From: Shimia aestuarii
GTDB lineage: Bacteria; Pseudomonadota; Alphaproteobacteria; Rhodobacterales; Rhodobacteraceae
DNA length: 64,000 bases
Direction: 5' to 3'
NCBI RefSeq assembly: GCF_022814865.1
Contig: NZ_JAKVRD010000006.1
Location: 62,001-126,000 of the forward strand
Below, one piece after another: positions 23,889-31,172 of the stretch (position 1 is its first letter; the number at the start of each line of letters is the position of its first letter). Under the pieces are notes generated by a model, which was given only the letters and a program-made list of their open reading frames with translations, did not search any database and was not told where the DNA came from. The position numbers and the translations under genes are program-made.

Positions 23889-24656
23889 TTAACGGAATTT
23901 CGGCGCACGTTTTTCAAGGAAAGCCCGCAGGCCTTCCTCTGCATCCGGCGTCGTTTGCGATAGGGCGGCGGCGAGGGATTCCGTAAACAGCCCATCAGCC
24001 TGAGACATGTCATTGATCCGCGCAATCGACTGGATCATCAGGTAGTTTGACAGGGGCGCGTTGCGCGCGATCTTACCCGCCAACGACTGGGCCACTGCCA
24101 TCGCCTCTCCATCACCGACCGAGTAATGCGCAAGGCCAAGCGCGAGGCCTTCATCGGCGCTATATTTGCGCCCAGTAAGCATCATCTCGGTCATGCGATC
24201 CGCTCCGAGCAGGCGCCCGACCCGCGCTGTCGCGCCACCGCCCACAAAGATCCCACGCCGCCCTTCCGGCAGTTGGAAGATCGTCGAAGCTTCGGCAATA
24301 CGCACATGGGTCGACGCGGCAAGTTCAAGCCCGCCACCGATCACCGCACCGAACATGGCCGAGACCACGGCAAGGCCGCCGAATTGGATCTTGTCCATCA
24401 CGGTATGCCAATGGCGCGAATGATAGAGGTTCTCCTCGGCGGAGCGATGCACGTGCTCGGAAAGGTCAAGGCCCGAACAGTAATGCCCCTCAATCCCAGT
24501 CAGAATGACGACGCGCACATCTTTGGGCGGCGCGGAAAAGAAGCCATCCAACGCCACGAGAAGCTCTTCGCACATGGCGTTGCGCTTGCCCGGACGGTTC
24601 ATGGTCAACGTGGCGATCGGACCGTCGATGTCGATCTTGAGGATATCAGTGGCCAT
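23889..24656 (-). CDS. Enoyl-CoA hydratase/isomerase (crotonase) family protein
   Basis: A 255-residue crotonase. The oxyanion-hole segments are GHYCSGLDLSEH and MFGAVIGGGLELAAS. Both glutamates that act in true hydratases appear present, in FQLPEGRRG and in ADRMTEMMLTG, so hydration of an enoyl-CoA is likely. In its operon it could hydrate a cinnamoyl-CoA to the 3-hydroxy compound (the CouM step); lyase activity giving an aldehyde, as in hydroxycinnamoyl-CoA hydratase-lyase, cannot be ruled out, but no vanillin-type dehydrogenase gene is near. It lies 11 bp after the SDR gene. Confidence 0.85.
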   Translation of the reverse strand: MATDILKIDIDGPIATLTMNRPGKRNAMCEELLVALDGFFSAPPKDVRVVILTGIEGHYCSGLDLSEHVHRSAEENLYHSRHWHTVMDKIQFGGLAVVSAMFGAVIGGGLELAASTHVRIAEASTIFQLPEGRRGIFVGGGATARVGRLLGADRMTEMMLTGRKYSADEGLALGLAHYSVGDGEAMAVAQSLAGKIARNAPLSNYLMIQSIARINDMSQADGLFTESLAAALSQTTPDAEEGLRAFLEKRAPKFR

Positions 24657-24667
24657 CGTGGCTCTCC

Positions 24668-25432
24668 TTATCGCGGCGGCAGGCGCACGGCGCCGTCCAG
24701 ACGGATGGTGGTTCCATTGAGGAACGTGTTGGTGATGATCTGCTCCGCCAGGAGCGCGTATTCATGCGGCGTGCCAAGGCGCGGCGGGAAGGGGATGTTC
24801 GCGGTAATCTTCTGGGCAATCTCTTCGGGGAGCCCCTCCATCATCGGGGTATGAAAGAGCCCCGGCGCGATCGCCATGACACGGATACCCGATTGCGCGA
24901 ACTCACGCGCGGCGGGAAGACACATGGAGGCGATGGCCCCCTTGGACGCTGCATAGGCCGCCTGCCCAAGCTGACCATCCTCAAAGGCGACAGAGGCAGT
25001 ATTGATGATGACCCCGCGCTCCTGCGTGTCGAGTGCGTCCAGCTCGGCCATGCGGCGCGCACCGTGACTCATGACGTTATAAGTTCCGAAAAGATTGACC
25101 TTGAGCGTCCTCTCAAAGACATCGAATGAGAGCTTTCCCTCACGACCGACGATCCTGGCAGCCATACCAATCCCGGCGCAGTTGATGACGATCCGAGGAG
25201 CACTTCCGAATCTCTTTGCCGCAGCATCAAACGCGGCGCTCACCGCCGCCTCGTCGCTCACATCGGTCTTCACGGCCAGCGCGCCGATCTCGGACGCGAC
25301 TTCCTCCGCGCGCTCGATGTTGAAGTCGACAATTACCACCTTCGCACCTTGCGCTGCGAGATGGCGTGCCGTGGCTTCGCCGAGTCCGCTTCCACCGCCG
25401 GTGACCAATGCAACCTGATCCTTGATATGCAT
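24668..25432 (-). CDS. Short-chain dehydrogenase, probable 3-hydroxyacyl-CoA dehydrogenase
   Basis: A 254-residue classical SDR. It has the NAD-binding TGGGSGLGEATARH motif, INCAGIG, the catalytic Ser in NTASVAFEDGQLGQ and Tyr-x3-Lys in AAYAASKGAI. The overall pattern (C-terminal PFPPRLGTPHEYALL and NGTTIRLDGAVRL) matches type II 3-hydroxyacyl-CoA dehydrogenases related to 17-beta-HSD10. It would oxidise the product of the neighbouring crotonase, the CouN step in the hydroxycinnamate route. I chose the ATG at 25432, which sits at proper distance from a GAGGAGG site; an ATG six bases earlier is too close to it. It is the first gene of the operon. Confidence 0.88.
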   Translation of the reverse strand: MHIKDQVALVTGGGSGLGEATARHLAAQGAKVVIVDFNIERAEEVASEIGALAVKTDVSDEAAVSAAFDAAAKRFGSAPRIVINCAGIGMAARIVGREGKLSFDVFERTLKVNLFGTYNVMSHGARRMAELDALDTQERGVIINTASVAFEDGQLGQAAYAASKGAIASMCLPAAREFAQSGIRVMAIAPGLFHTPMMEGLPEEIAQKITANIPFPPRLGTPHEYALLAEQIITNTFLNGTTIRLDGAVRLPPR

Positions 25433-25549
25433 CTGCATTTCCTCCTCTTCGCACACGTTTTCTCAAACAAGAGTAAGAACGGCGCCAAATGCTGATTTTC
25501 CATAATGATTATACTTCATAACTAAATTGTCGAGAGAAATGATTTCAGA

Positions 25550-25561
25550 GATATCAATATC
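25550..25561. promoter_or_regulatory. Small inverted repeat in the AT-rich region upstream of the SDR-led operon
   Basis: GATAT and ATATC flank two bases in an AT-rich region of about 145 bp between the SDR start and the second marR stop. The region upstream of a MarR-controlled operon is where an operator is expected, but the repeat is short and AT-rich, so chance is a real possibility. Confidence 0.25.
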
Positions 25562-25577
25562 TTAGTGAAATACCACG

Positions 25578-26009
25578 TCAGTCTTCGCGATGGGCATTCG
25601 TGGCTTTCGTTGCAAGAGACAGGAAGGTCTCACGCTCTTCATCGCTTAGCCCGCGCAAAATATCGGTTTGCATTTCGCGCACGATCGGAAAGACGTCATC
25701 CACCATTTTTCGCCCCTCCGTGGACAGGAAAACTTCCCTCGCGCGGCGATCTCTTTGGCTCACCTTGCGCACAACCAGCCCCTTTTTTTCGAGCCGATCA
25801 ATGACCCCTCCAATCGTCGCGCGATCATAGGCAATAAGCGCAGCGATACGGGCCTGATCGACGCCAGGATTTGCACCGATCGCGTCCATTGCAGCGAACT
25901 GAACGGGCGTCAGATCATGGCCGGCACGCTGCGCATGGGCCGAAAAAACATGGGTCGCGATTTGGTGCAGCCGCCGAATCAAATGGCCGGGCATCGTCTG
26001 AATTTCCAT
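25578..26009 (-). CDS. MarR-family transcriptional regulator next to the aromatic monooxygenase
   Basis: A 143-residue MarR protein with the recognition region DQARIAALIAYDRATIGGVI and the wing EKKGLVVRKVSQRDRRAREVFL. It is transcribed divergently from the flavin monooxygenase gene with 148 bp between them, the usual layout for a local repressor of an aromatic hydroxylase gene. A 12-bp perfect palindrome lies in that region. It resembles regulators such as MobR, which responds to 3-hydroxybenzoate. Its gene is on the same strand as the SDR-led operon, 145 bp upstream of it. Confidence 0.88.
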   Translation of the reverse strand: MEIQTMPGHLIRRLHQIATHVFSAHAQRAGHDLTPVQFAAMDAIGANPGVDQARIAALIAYDRATIGGVIDRLEKKGLVVRKVSQRDRRAREVFLSTEGRKMVDDVFPIVREMQTDILRGLSDEERETFLSLATKATNAHRED

Positions 26010-26066
26010 GAGAAACCTTTAGCATTTTTTCAAATCCTCGCGCAATTACAGTGTGTTGCTGACAGT

Positions 26067-26078
26067 AGTGTGCACACT
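26067..26078. promoter_or_regulatory. 12-bp perfect palindrome between marR and the monooxygenase gene, putative MarR operator
   Basis: AGTGTGCACACT is its own reverse complement and lies 58 bp upstream of the divergent marR start and 80 bp upstream of the monooxygenase start. MarR dimers bind palindromes of this general size, and the palindrome is placed to control both promoters. No binding evidence is available from sequence alone. Confidence 0.5.
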
Positions 26079-26157
26079 CATTAATTTGTTGACCAATATT
26101 TGTAAGTATAGTTATTATTTTTGCCAAGGCAGTCGCCAAACAGATCGGAGGACCCTC

Positions 26158-28071
26158 ATGCAATACCATTTGAACGGCTTCACACCCGGCCATCCGGACG
26201 TATCACCCGCAGCTTCGACCGCTGCACGTCATCGAGGCGCCAATGGTCTGCCGGAAAAAGTCGACGTTTTGATTGCCGGGTGCGGACCGGCAGGCCTTTG
26301 CCTTGCGGCGCAGCTTTCCCAATTCCCAGACATCTCGACCATGATCGTCGAACCGAAGCAGGGCCGTATGGAAAAGGGGCAGGCCGACGGGATCAACGTT
26401 CGGTCGATGGAGATGTTTCAGGCCTTTGGGTTCGCTGACGCGGTGAAACGCGAATCCTATTGGGTCAATGAGACGACCTTCTGGGCGCCAAACCCTAGTG
26501 CCCCTGGAGAAATCAAACGCGTAGGACGCGTTCAGGACGTCGAGGACGGGATTTCGGAAATGCCCCATGTCCTCATCAACCAGGCGAGGGTGCATGATTT
26601 CTACCTCGACATCATGTCGAATTCCGCCTCGCGTCTCGAGCCCGACTATGGGTTGAAAGTTCTTGACCTCACTGTGGATGCAGAGGCGGAAGACTACCCC
26701 GTAACCGTTACGCTTGAGCGCACCGATCCAGAGCGCGCCGGTCAGACCGAGACCGTGCGCGCCAACTATGTTGTCGGTTGCGATGGCGCCCGCAGCAATG
26801 TGCGCAAATCCATCGGCGGTGCATTGCACGGCGACGCCGCGCATCAGGCGTGGGGGGTAATGGATGTGCTTGCCGTCACGGATTTCCCGGATTTCCGTAT
26901 GAAGGCGATCATTCAGTCGCAAGGCGAAGGAAGTATCCTCGTCTTGCCACGAGAGGGGGGCTATCTCGTGCGGCTCTATGTCGAACTCGACAAACTGCAC
27001 GAGAATGAGCGCGTCTCTGAGCGCGGACTTGGCATTGACGACATCATCGCGAAAGCCAAACGCATTCTTCAGCCGCACGCATTCGACGTGAAAGATGTGG
27101 TTTGGTGGTCGATCTATGAAATCGGCCACCGTCTCACCGACAAATTCGACGACGTGCCGGCCGAAGACGTTGCAACACGCGCGCCGCGTGTCTTTACCGC
27201 CGGGGATGCCTGTCACACCCATAGCCCGAAAGCCGGGCAGGGGATGAATGTCTCGATGGGAGATACGTTCAATCTAGGCTGGAAACTGATCTCTGTCCTG
27301 ACAGGCCGGGCTGCGCCGGACCTCCTTCATTCCTATTCCCGCGAGCGTCAGGCCGCGGCGCAGGGGCTGATCGACTTTGATCACCAATGGTCCCGCGTCG
27401 TCGGTGCGCGCCCGGACGAGGCGGACAGCGACATGCCCCTAGTGCAGAAGAAATTCATTGAAGGTGGTCACTTCACCGCCGGCCTTACTGTAAACTATGA
27501 GCAATCCGCCCTCATTGGCGGCAAGGAATGGCAGGGGCTGGCATCGGGGTTCGAGATCGGGATGCGGTTTCATTCTGCGCCAGTTATCCGCCTTGCCGAC
27601 GCAAAGCCGATGCAGCTTGGCCATGCGGTGACGTTTGGGCGTCGTTGGTACGTGTTCGCGTTCGCCGGAGAGGACGACCATGGACAGGAAGACGCCCCTG
27701 TCTCGAAGCTTTGTAGCTTCCTCGAGACGAGCCCAGATTCTCCGATTTCCCGTATCCGCAAATCAGGCGAAGATATCGACGCGATGATCGACGTGCGCGC
27801 CGTGTTCCAACAAGGCTTCCGCGACTTGGATCACACCAAGATGCCCTCGCTCTTGCGACCGATGAAAGGCCGCTTTGGCCTCGTGGATTATGAGAAAGTG
27901 TTCTGCTCCGACCTCAAGAGCGGCGAGGATATCTTTGACCTGCGCAATATTGATCGCGCCAAGGGCTGCATGGTTGTCGTGCGTCCGGATCAACATGTGG
28001 CGCATATCCTACCGCTCGAGGCATATCAGGATCTGGCCGCGTTCTTCGAGGGAATTTTTCTCCCGAAGTAA
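26158..28071 (+). CDS. FAD-dependent aromatic monooxygenase, 3-hydroxybenzoate 4-hydroxylase (MobA) / phenol 2-monooxygenase family
   Basis: A 637-residue flavoprotein hydroxylase. It has the three hallmark motifs of class A monooxygenases: the GxGxxG in LIAGCGPAGLCLAA, the DG motif in VGCDGARSNVRKSIGG and the GD motif in FTAGDACHTHSPKAGQGMN. A C-terminal thioredoxin-like domain (about residues 470-637) is as in phenol hydroxylase and in the 3-hydroxybenzoate 4-monooxygenase MobA, which is of the same length. It would insert one oxygen into the ring using NADPH and O2, for example 3-hydroxybenzoate to protocatechuate. The ATG at 26158 follows GGAGGA. The divergent MarR gene and nearby hydroxycinnamate genes fit such a role, but substrate is inferred. 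Confidence 0.87.
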   Translation: MQYHLNGFTPGHPDVSPAASTAARHRGANGLPEKVDVLIAGCGPAGLCLAAQLSQFPDISTMIVEPKQGRMEKGQADGINVRSMEMFQAFGFADAVKRESYWVNETTFWAPNPSAPGEIKRVGRVQDVEDGISEMPHVLINQARVHDFYLDIMSNSASRLEPDYGLKVLDLTVDAEAEDYPVTVTLERTDPERAGQTETVRANYVVGCDGARSNVRKSIGGALHGDAAHQAWGVMDVLAVTDFPDFRMKAIIQSQGEGSILVLPREGGYLVRLYVELDKLHENERVSERGLGIDDIIAKAKRILQPHAFDVKDVVWWSIYEIGHRLTDKFDDVPAEDVATRAPRVFTAGDACHTHSPKAGQGMNVSMGDTFNLGWKLISVLTGRAAPDLLHSYSRERQAAAQGLIDFDHQWSRVVGARPDEADSDMPLVQKKFIEGGHFTAGLTVNYEQSALIGGKEWQGLASGFEIGMRFHSAPVIRLADAKPMQLGHAVTFGRRWYVFAFAGEDDHGQEDAPVSKLCSFLETSPDSPISRIRKSGEDIDAMIDVRAVFQQGFRDLDHTKMPSLLRPMKGRFGLVDYEKVFCSDLKSGEDIFDLRNIDRAKGCMVVVRPDQHVAHILPLEAYQDLAAFFEGIFLPK

Positions 28072-28107
28072 CCACTTCGCGCTCTGACGTTGGGAAGGTG
28101 CGCTGCG

Positions 28108-29772
28108 TCAGGAGCGCGCCTTCATATTAGGTGCCTTGCGACCGCGATATTTCACCGTGAGATCAAGCGGCACGTCATTTTCGTCATAGACGCCAATGAT
28201 AACGCCGCGCCCGCCGGATTTCCTGCGCATCTCCAAGAGTTGTTCTTCGCTACGGGTCGTGCGCTGTGATTGGCGACGGGTCCAGGCGAAGAGTTTGTCA
28301 TACATTTCGGCGATGACCTCCGCGTGAGGGTCACTGTCACCTAGGTCGTAGAATTCCTCCGGATCGGCCTCGAGGTCGAAGAGCATCGGGCGATAGCCGC
28401 CTTCAAAGTGGATGAGTTTCCAGCGTTCGGTCGCGACCATGAACATCACCGCATCACGCACCGGGATGTCGTTCTTATCGGCCACAGGCGACGCGGAATA
28501 GTCATACTCGCAGATCACGTAGTCCCTCTGTGTATCTGCCGTTTCGCCGCGCACGATCGGCAATAGGCTTTCACCCTCGAGGATATGCAAGGCAGGGGCA
28601 CCACCCGCGACCTCAACGAAAGTCGGAGCGAGGTCTATGCTCTCGACGAGCGCATTGCAGACCGCTCCACGCGTTGCATCGGCCTCGGGTGAGGGATCGT
28701 AGATGATGAGCGGCACCTTGATCGCTGCGTCTTGGAAGAAGGTCTTTTCGCCCATCCAGTGATCACCCAGAAAATCGCCGTGATCGGAGGTCAGGACAAT
28801 CATTGTGTCGTCCATGCGCCCGGTGTCTTCCATCCAAGCAAAGAGACGTCCCATTTGGTCATCTGCCTGTTTGATAAGGCCCATATAGGCGGGGATCACC
28901 GCGTCGCGCACGTCCTGGCGGGAAAACGCCTCGCCAACCTTGGTTTCCATAAAGGCCTTGAAGATCGGGTGCGGGTTCTCCCGTTCACGCTCGGACCGGC
29001 TCACTGGAGGGACATGCTCTGGCCCATACATCGAGGCATAGGGTTCAGGCACGATATAGGGCCAATGTGGCTTGATATAGGAAAGGTGACAGCACCACGG
29101 ACCGTCATGGCCGTCCATAAACTCCATGCCGCGCCCAGTCAGGTAAGGTGTCTCGCTATCAGGTTCTGCGATATTGGCGGCCTCAGCGCTATTCTTCAGG
29201 AACCAGCCCGAAAGCACGTTGCCATCCTCGTCAAGGCCGGAATTCGCGAAGTCATGCCAAGGGTTGTCGCTCTCATAGCCTTTTCCACGAAGCCATTCAT
29301 TGTAGGATTTGGCACCGTCAGGATCATAAAACCCCTCCGGTCCCTCCGGAAGCATGCCGTCATCCCGCTCAAACACGTCAAAACCGCATTCGGCAACCCG
29401 CGCACCAATAAGGGAATCCGGCTCGAGCCCGAGACGCGCCATGCCCTCTGCATCGGCGCGCATGTGGGTTTTACCAACCAGGTAGCACTCCATACCCACC
29501 TTGCGCAGGTGATCGCCCATCGTCATCTCGCCAACTTTGAGCGGGATGCCGTTCCAACTTGCCCCATGAGAATGCACGTAGCGCCCGGTATATGTGCTCA
29601 TCCGGGAGGAGCCACAAATCGGCGACTGGATATAGGCGCGGTCAAAACGAACGCCCATGGACGCCAACCTGTCGATATGCGGGGTTTCAAGATGCGCATG
29701 TTTATAGCAACTTAGATAGTCCCAACGCAGTTGATCGAACATGATGAAAAGAATGTTCTTCGGCGCAGACAC
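28108..29772 (-). CDS. Sulfatase / phosphonate monoester hydrolase superfamily enzyme
   Basis: A 554-residue alkaline-phosphatase-superfamily hydrolase without a signal peptide, so probably cytoplasmic. The metal site begins with LFIMFDQLRWD (Asp13). The nucleophile motif is CGSSR at residues 53-57; the Cys would be converted to formylglycine, but the usual Pro or Ser-Pro context of the C-x-P-x-R motif has Ser at the third position. LTSDHGDFLGDHWMGEK is the second metal-binding and active-site segment. The length and the lack of a leader recall phosphonate monoester hydrolases and choline-sulfatase-like enzymes. It is divergent from the M24 gene with two strong inverted repeats between them. 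The substrate, a sulfate or phosphate/phosphonate ester, is undetermined. Confidence 0.85.
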   Translation of the reverse strand: MSAPKNILFIMFDQLRWDYLSCYKHAHLETPHIDRLASMGVRFDRAYIQSPICGSSRMSTYTGRYVHSHGASWNGIPLKVGEMTMGDHLRKVGMECYLVGKTHMRADAEGMARLGLEPDSLIGARVAECGFDVFERDDGMLPEGPEGFYDPDGAKSYNEWLRGKGYESDNPWHDFANSGLDEDGNVLSGWFLKNSAEAANIAEPDSETPYLTGRGMEFMDGHDGPWCCHLSYIKPHWPYIVPEPYASMYGPEHVPPVSRSERERENPHPIFKAFMETKVGEAFSRQDVRDAVIPAYMGLIKQADDQMGRLFAWMEDTGRMDDTMIVLTSDHGDFLGDHWMGEKTFFQDAAIKVPLIIYDPSPEADATRGAVCNALVESIDLAPTFVEVAGGAPALHILEGESLLPIVRGETADTQRDYVICEYDYSASPVADKNDIPVRDAVMFMVATERWKLIHFEGGYRPMLFDLEADPEEFYDLGDSDPHAEVIAEMYDKLFAWTRRQSQRTTRSEEQLLEMRRKSGGRGVIIGVYDENDVPLDLTVKYRGRKAPNMKARS

Positions 29773-29785
29773 GGTCTTTTAACTC

Positions 29786-29820
29786 CCCATTTTTTCGGGA
29801 ACAGTAGCCCGGAAAATGGG
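29786..29820. promoter_or_regulatory. Inverted repeat with 8-bp outer and 4-bp inner arms upstream of the sulfatase gene
   Basis: The outer arms CCCATTTT and AAAATGGG and the inner arms CGGG and CCCG surround an eight-base loop. The repeat begins 14 bases upstream of the sulfatase start. It is not placed as a terminator, since no gene ends here on either strand. It could be an operator or a hairpin in the sulfatase leader. Confidence 0.45.
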
Positions 29821-29859
29821 CCAACGGAAATGGCTGGGCCGCGATTCTTTTTTGACGTT

Positions 29860-29882
29860 TTCCCGACGGCGCATGTCGGGAA
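29860..29882. promoter_or_regulatory. Perfect 8-bp inverted repeat in the sulfatase / M24 divergent region
   Basis: TTCCCGAC and GTCGGGAA are exact reverse complements separated by seven bases. The repeat lies between two divergent genes, 66 bp before the M24 start and 88 bp from the sulfatase start. A T run precedes it on the plus strand but none follows it on either strand in the right place, so an operator is likelier than a terminator. Confidence 0.45.
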
Positions 29883-29947
29883 TGAACGCGCAGGATTCGG
29901 TTTCCCGCTTCAGTTTGCCCGGATACACCAAAATGGGAGACAGGATC

Positions 29948-31132
29948 ATGCCGGCAGGTAAGGCCCCTTTTTCGCTTGCTGAATATGACCGCCGTTTGGC
30001 AAAGACGCGCGCCGCCATGGCCAAGGCCGGGCTCGATGCCATCTTTGTCACCGACCCCTCGAACCAAGCCTGGTTGACGGGTTATGACGGTTGGTCCTTC
30101 TACGTCCATCAAGGCGTGATCGTCCCAATGGAGGGCGAGCCCGTCTGGTGGGGGCGCTACATGGATGCGATGGGCGGTCTGCGGACCTGCTGGATGGCCG
30201 AAGAGAATATCGTTGGCTATGCGGACAACTATGTACAATCGACCATACGCCACCCGATGCAAGATCTTGCCGGTCACCTCAAGCGCCTCGGCCTTGAGAC
30301 AGCACGGATCGGTGTCGAGATGGAGAACTACTATTACTCTGCGAAGGCTCATGCGGTCCTGACCGAAGAGCTGCCCAGTGCGACGCTTATAGACGCCACG
30401 GCGCTTGTGAACTGGCAGCGGCTCGTGAAATCCGAAGAAGAGATCGGCTTTATCCGCAAGGCGGCACGGATCACGGAGAAGGTCATCCATACCGCAATCG
30501 AGCGGGCAGAACCGGGTTTGCGCAAGAACGAACTGGTCGCCGACATCTATCACGCGGGGATCGTCGGCGTGGACGACGACTGGGGCGATTACCCGGCCAT
30601 TGTTCCACTGACGCCCTCGGGGCTTGATGCGACGGCGGCGCACCTGACCTGGAATGGTGATGCCATGCGCGCTGGTGAAGCGACCTTCTTTGAACTTTCG
30701 GGCTGCTATCGCCGCTACCACGCACCGCTTTGCCGGACGATCTATCTTGGCACGCCGCCACAGGATATGCTGGATGCCGAAAAGGCCCAGCTTGAGGGGA
30801 TTGCCGCAGGCCTCGAGGCCGCGCGCGCAGGCAATAGAACCTCGGATGTCGCAAATGCCTTCCTTGCAGTGCTTGAAAAACACGGCATCAAGCGCGAAGG
30901 TCGTATGGGGTATCCGATCGGGCTGAGCTATCCGCCGGACTGGGGCGAGCGCACCGCGTCGATCCGCACCGAGGATGAAACCATTCTCGAACCGGGCATG
31001 ACCTTCCATTTCATGCCGGCGCTCTGGATGGAGAGCTGGGGTCTGGAGACCACCGAGACCATCTTGATTACCGAAGACGGCCCCGCCGAGACGCTTTGCG
31101 ATGTGGACCGCAAGCTGTTCGTGAAAAACTAA
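29948..31132 (+). CDS. M24-family hydrolase, ectoine hydrolase (DoeA/EutD)-like
   Basis: A 394-residue creatinase/aminopeptidase-P-fold protein from the ATG at 29948, which has GGGAG upstream; earlier ATGs add non-conserved residues. The N-terminal domain (about 1-155) includes DPSNQAWLTGYDGWSFYVHQ and WGRYMDAMGG. The catalytic domain has PLTPSGLDATAAHLTW and FFELSGCYRRYHAPLCRT. At this last place ordinary M24 peptidases carry metal-binding Asp residues; here they are replaced, as in ectoine hydrolase DoeA, which opens the ectoine ring to N-acetyl-diaminobutyrate. The usual doe/eut/ueh neighbours are absent, so another cyclic amidine, amide or dipeptide substrate is possible. An ArgE-like deacetylase gene follows 40 bp downstream. 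Confidence 0.75.
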   Translation: MPAGKAPFSLAEYDRRLAKTRAAMAKAGLDAIFVTDPSNQAWLTGYDGWSFYVHQGVIVPMEGEPVWWGRYMDAMGGLRTCWMAEENIVGYADNYVQSTIRHPMQDLAGHLKRLGLETARIGVEMENYYYSAKAHAVLTEELPSATLIDATALVNWQRLVKSEEEIGFIRKAARITEKVIHTAIERAEPGLRKNELVADIYHAGIVGVDDDWGDYPAIVPLTPSGLDATAAHLTWNGDAMRAGEATFFELSGCYRRYHAPLCRTIYLGTPPQDMLDAEKAQLEGIAAGLEAARAGNRTSDVANAFLAVLEKHGIKREGRMGYPIGLSYPPDWGERTASIRTEDETILEPGMTFHFMPALWMESWGLETTETILITEDGPAETLCDVDRKLFVKN

Positions 31133-31172
31133 GAGGCGCTCCGCCAAGGCGTGGTGCTCCGGGAATGCACAT

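Noticed and set aside
28079-28117. Imperfect inverted repeat between the convergent monooxygenase and sulfatase genes
   Set aside because: The arms (around GCGCTC-TGACG) need a bulge and no T run follows on either strand; it may be a weak bidirectional terminator but support is thin.
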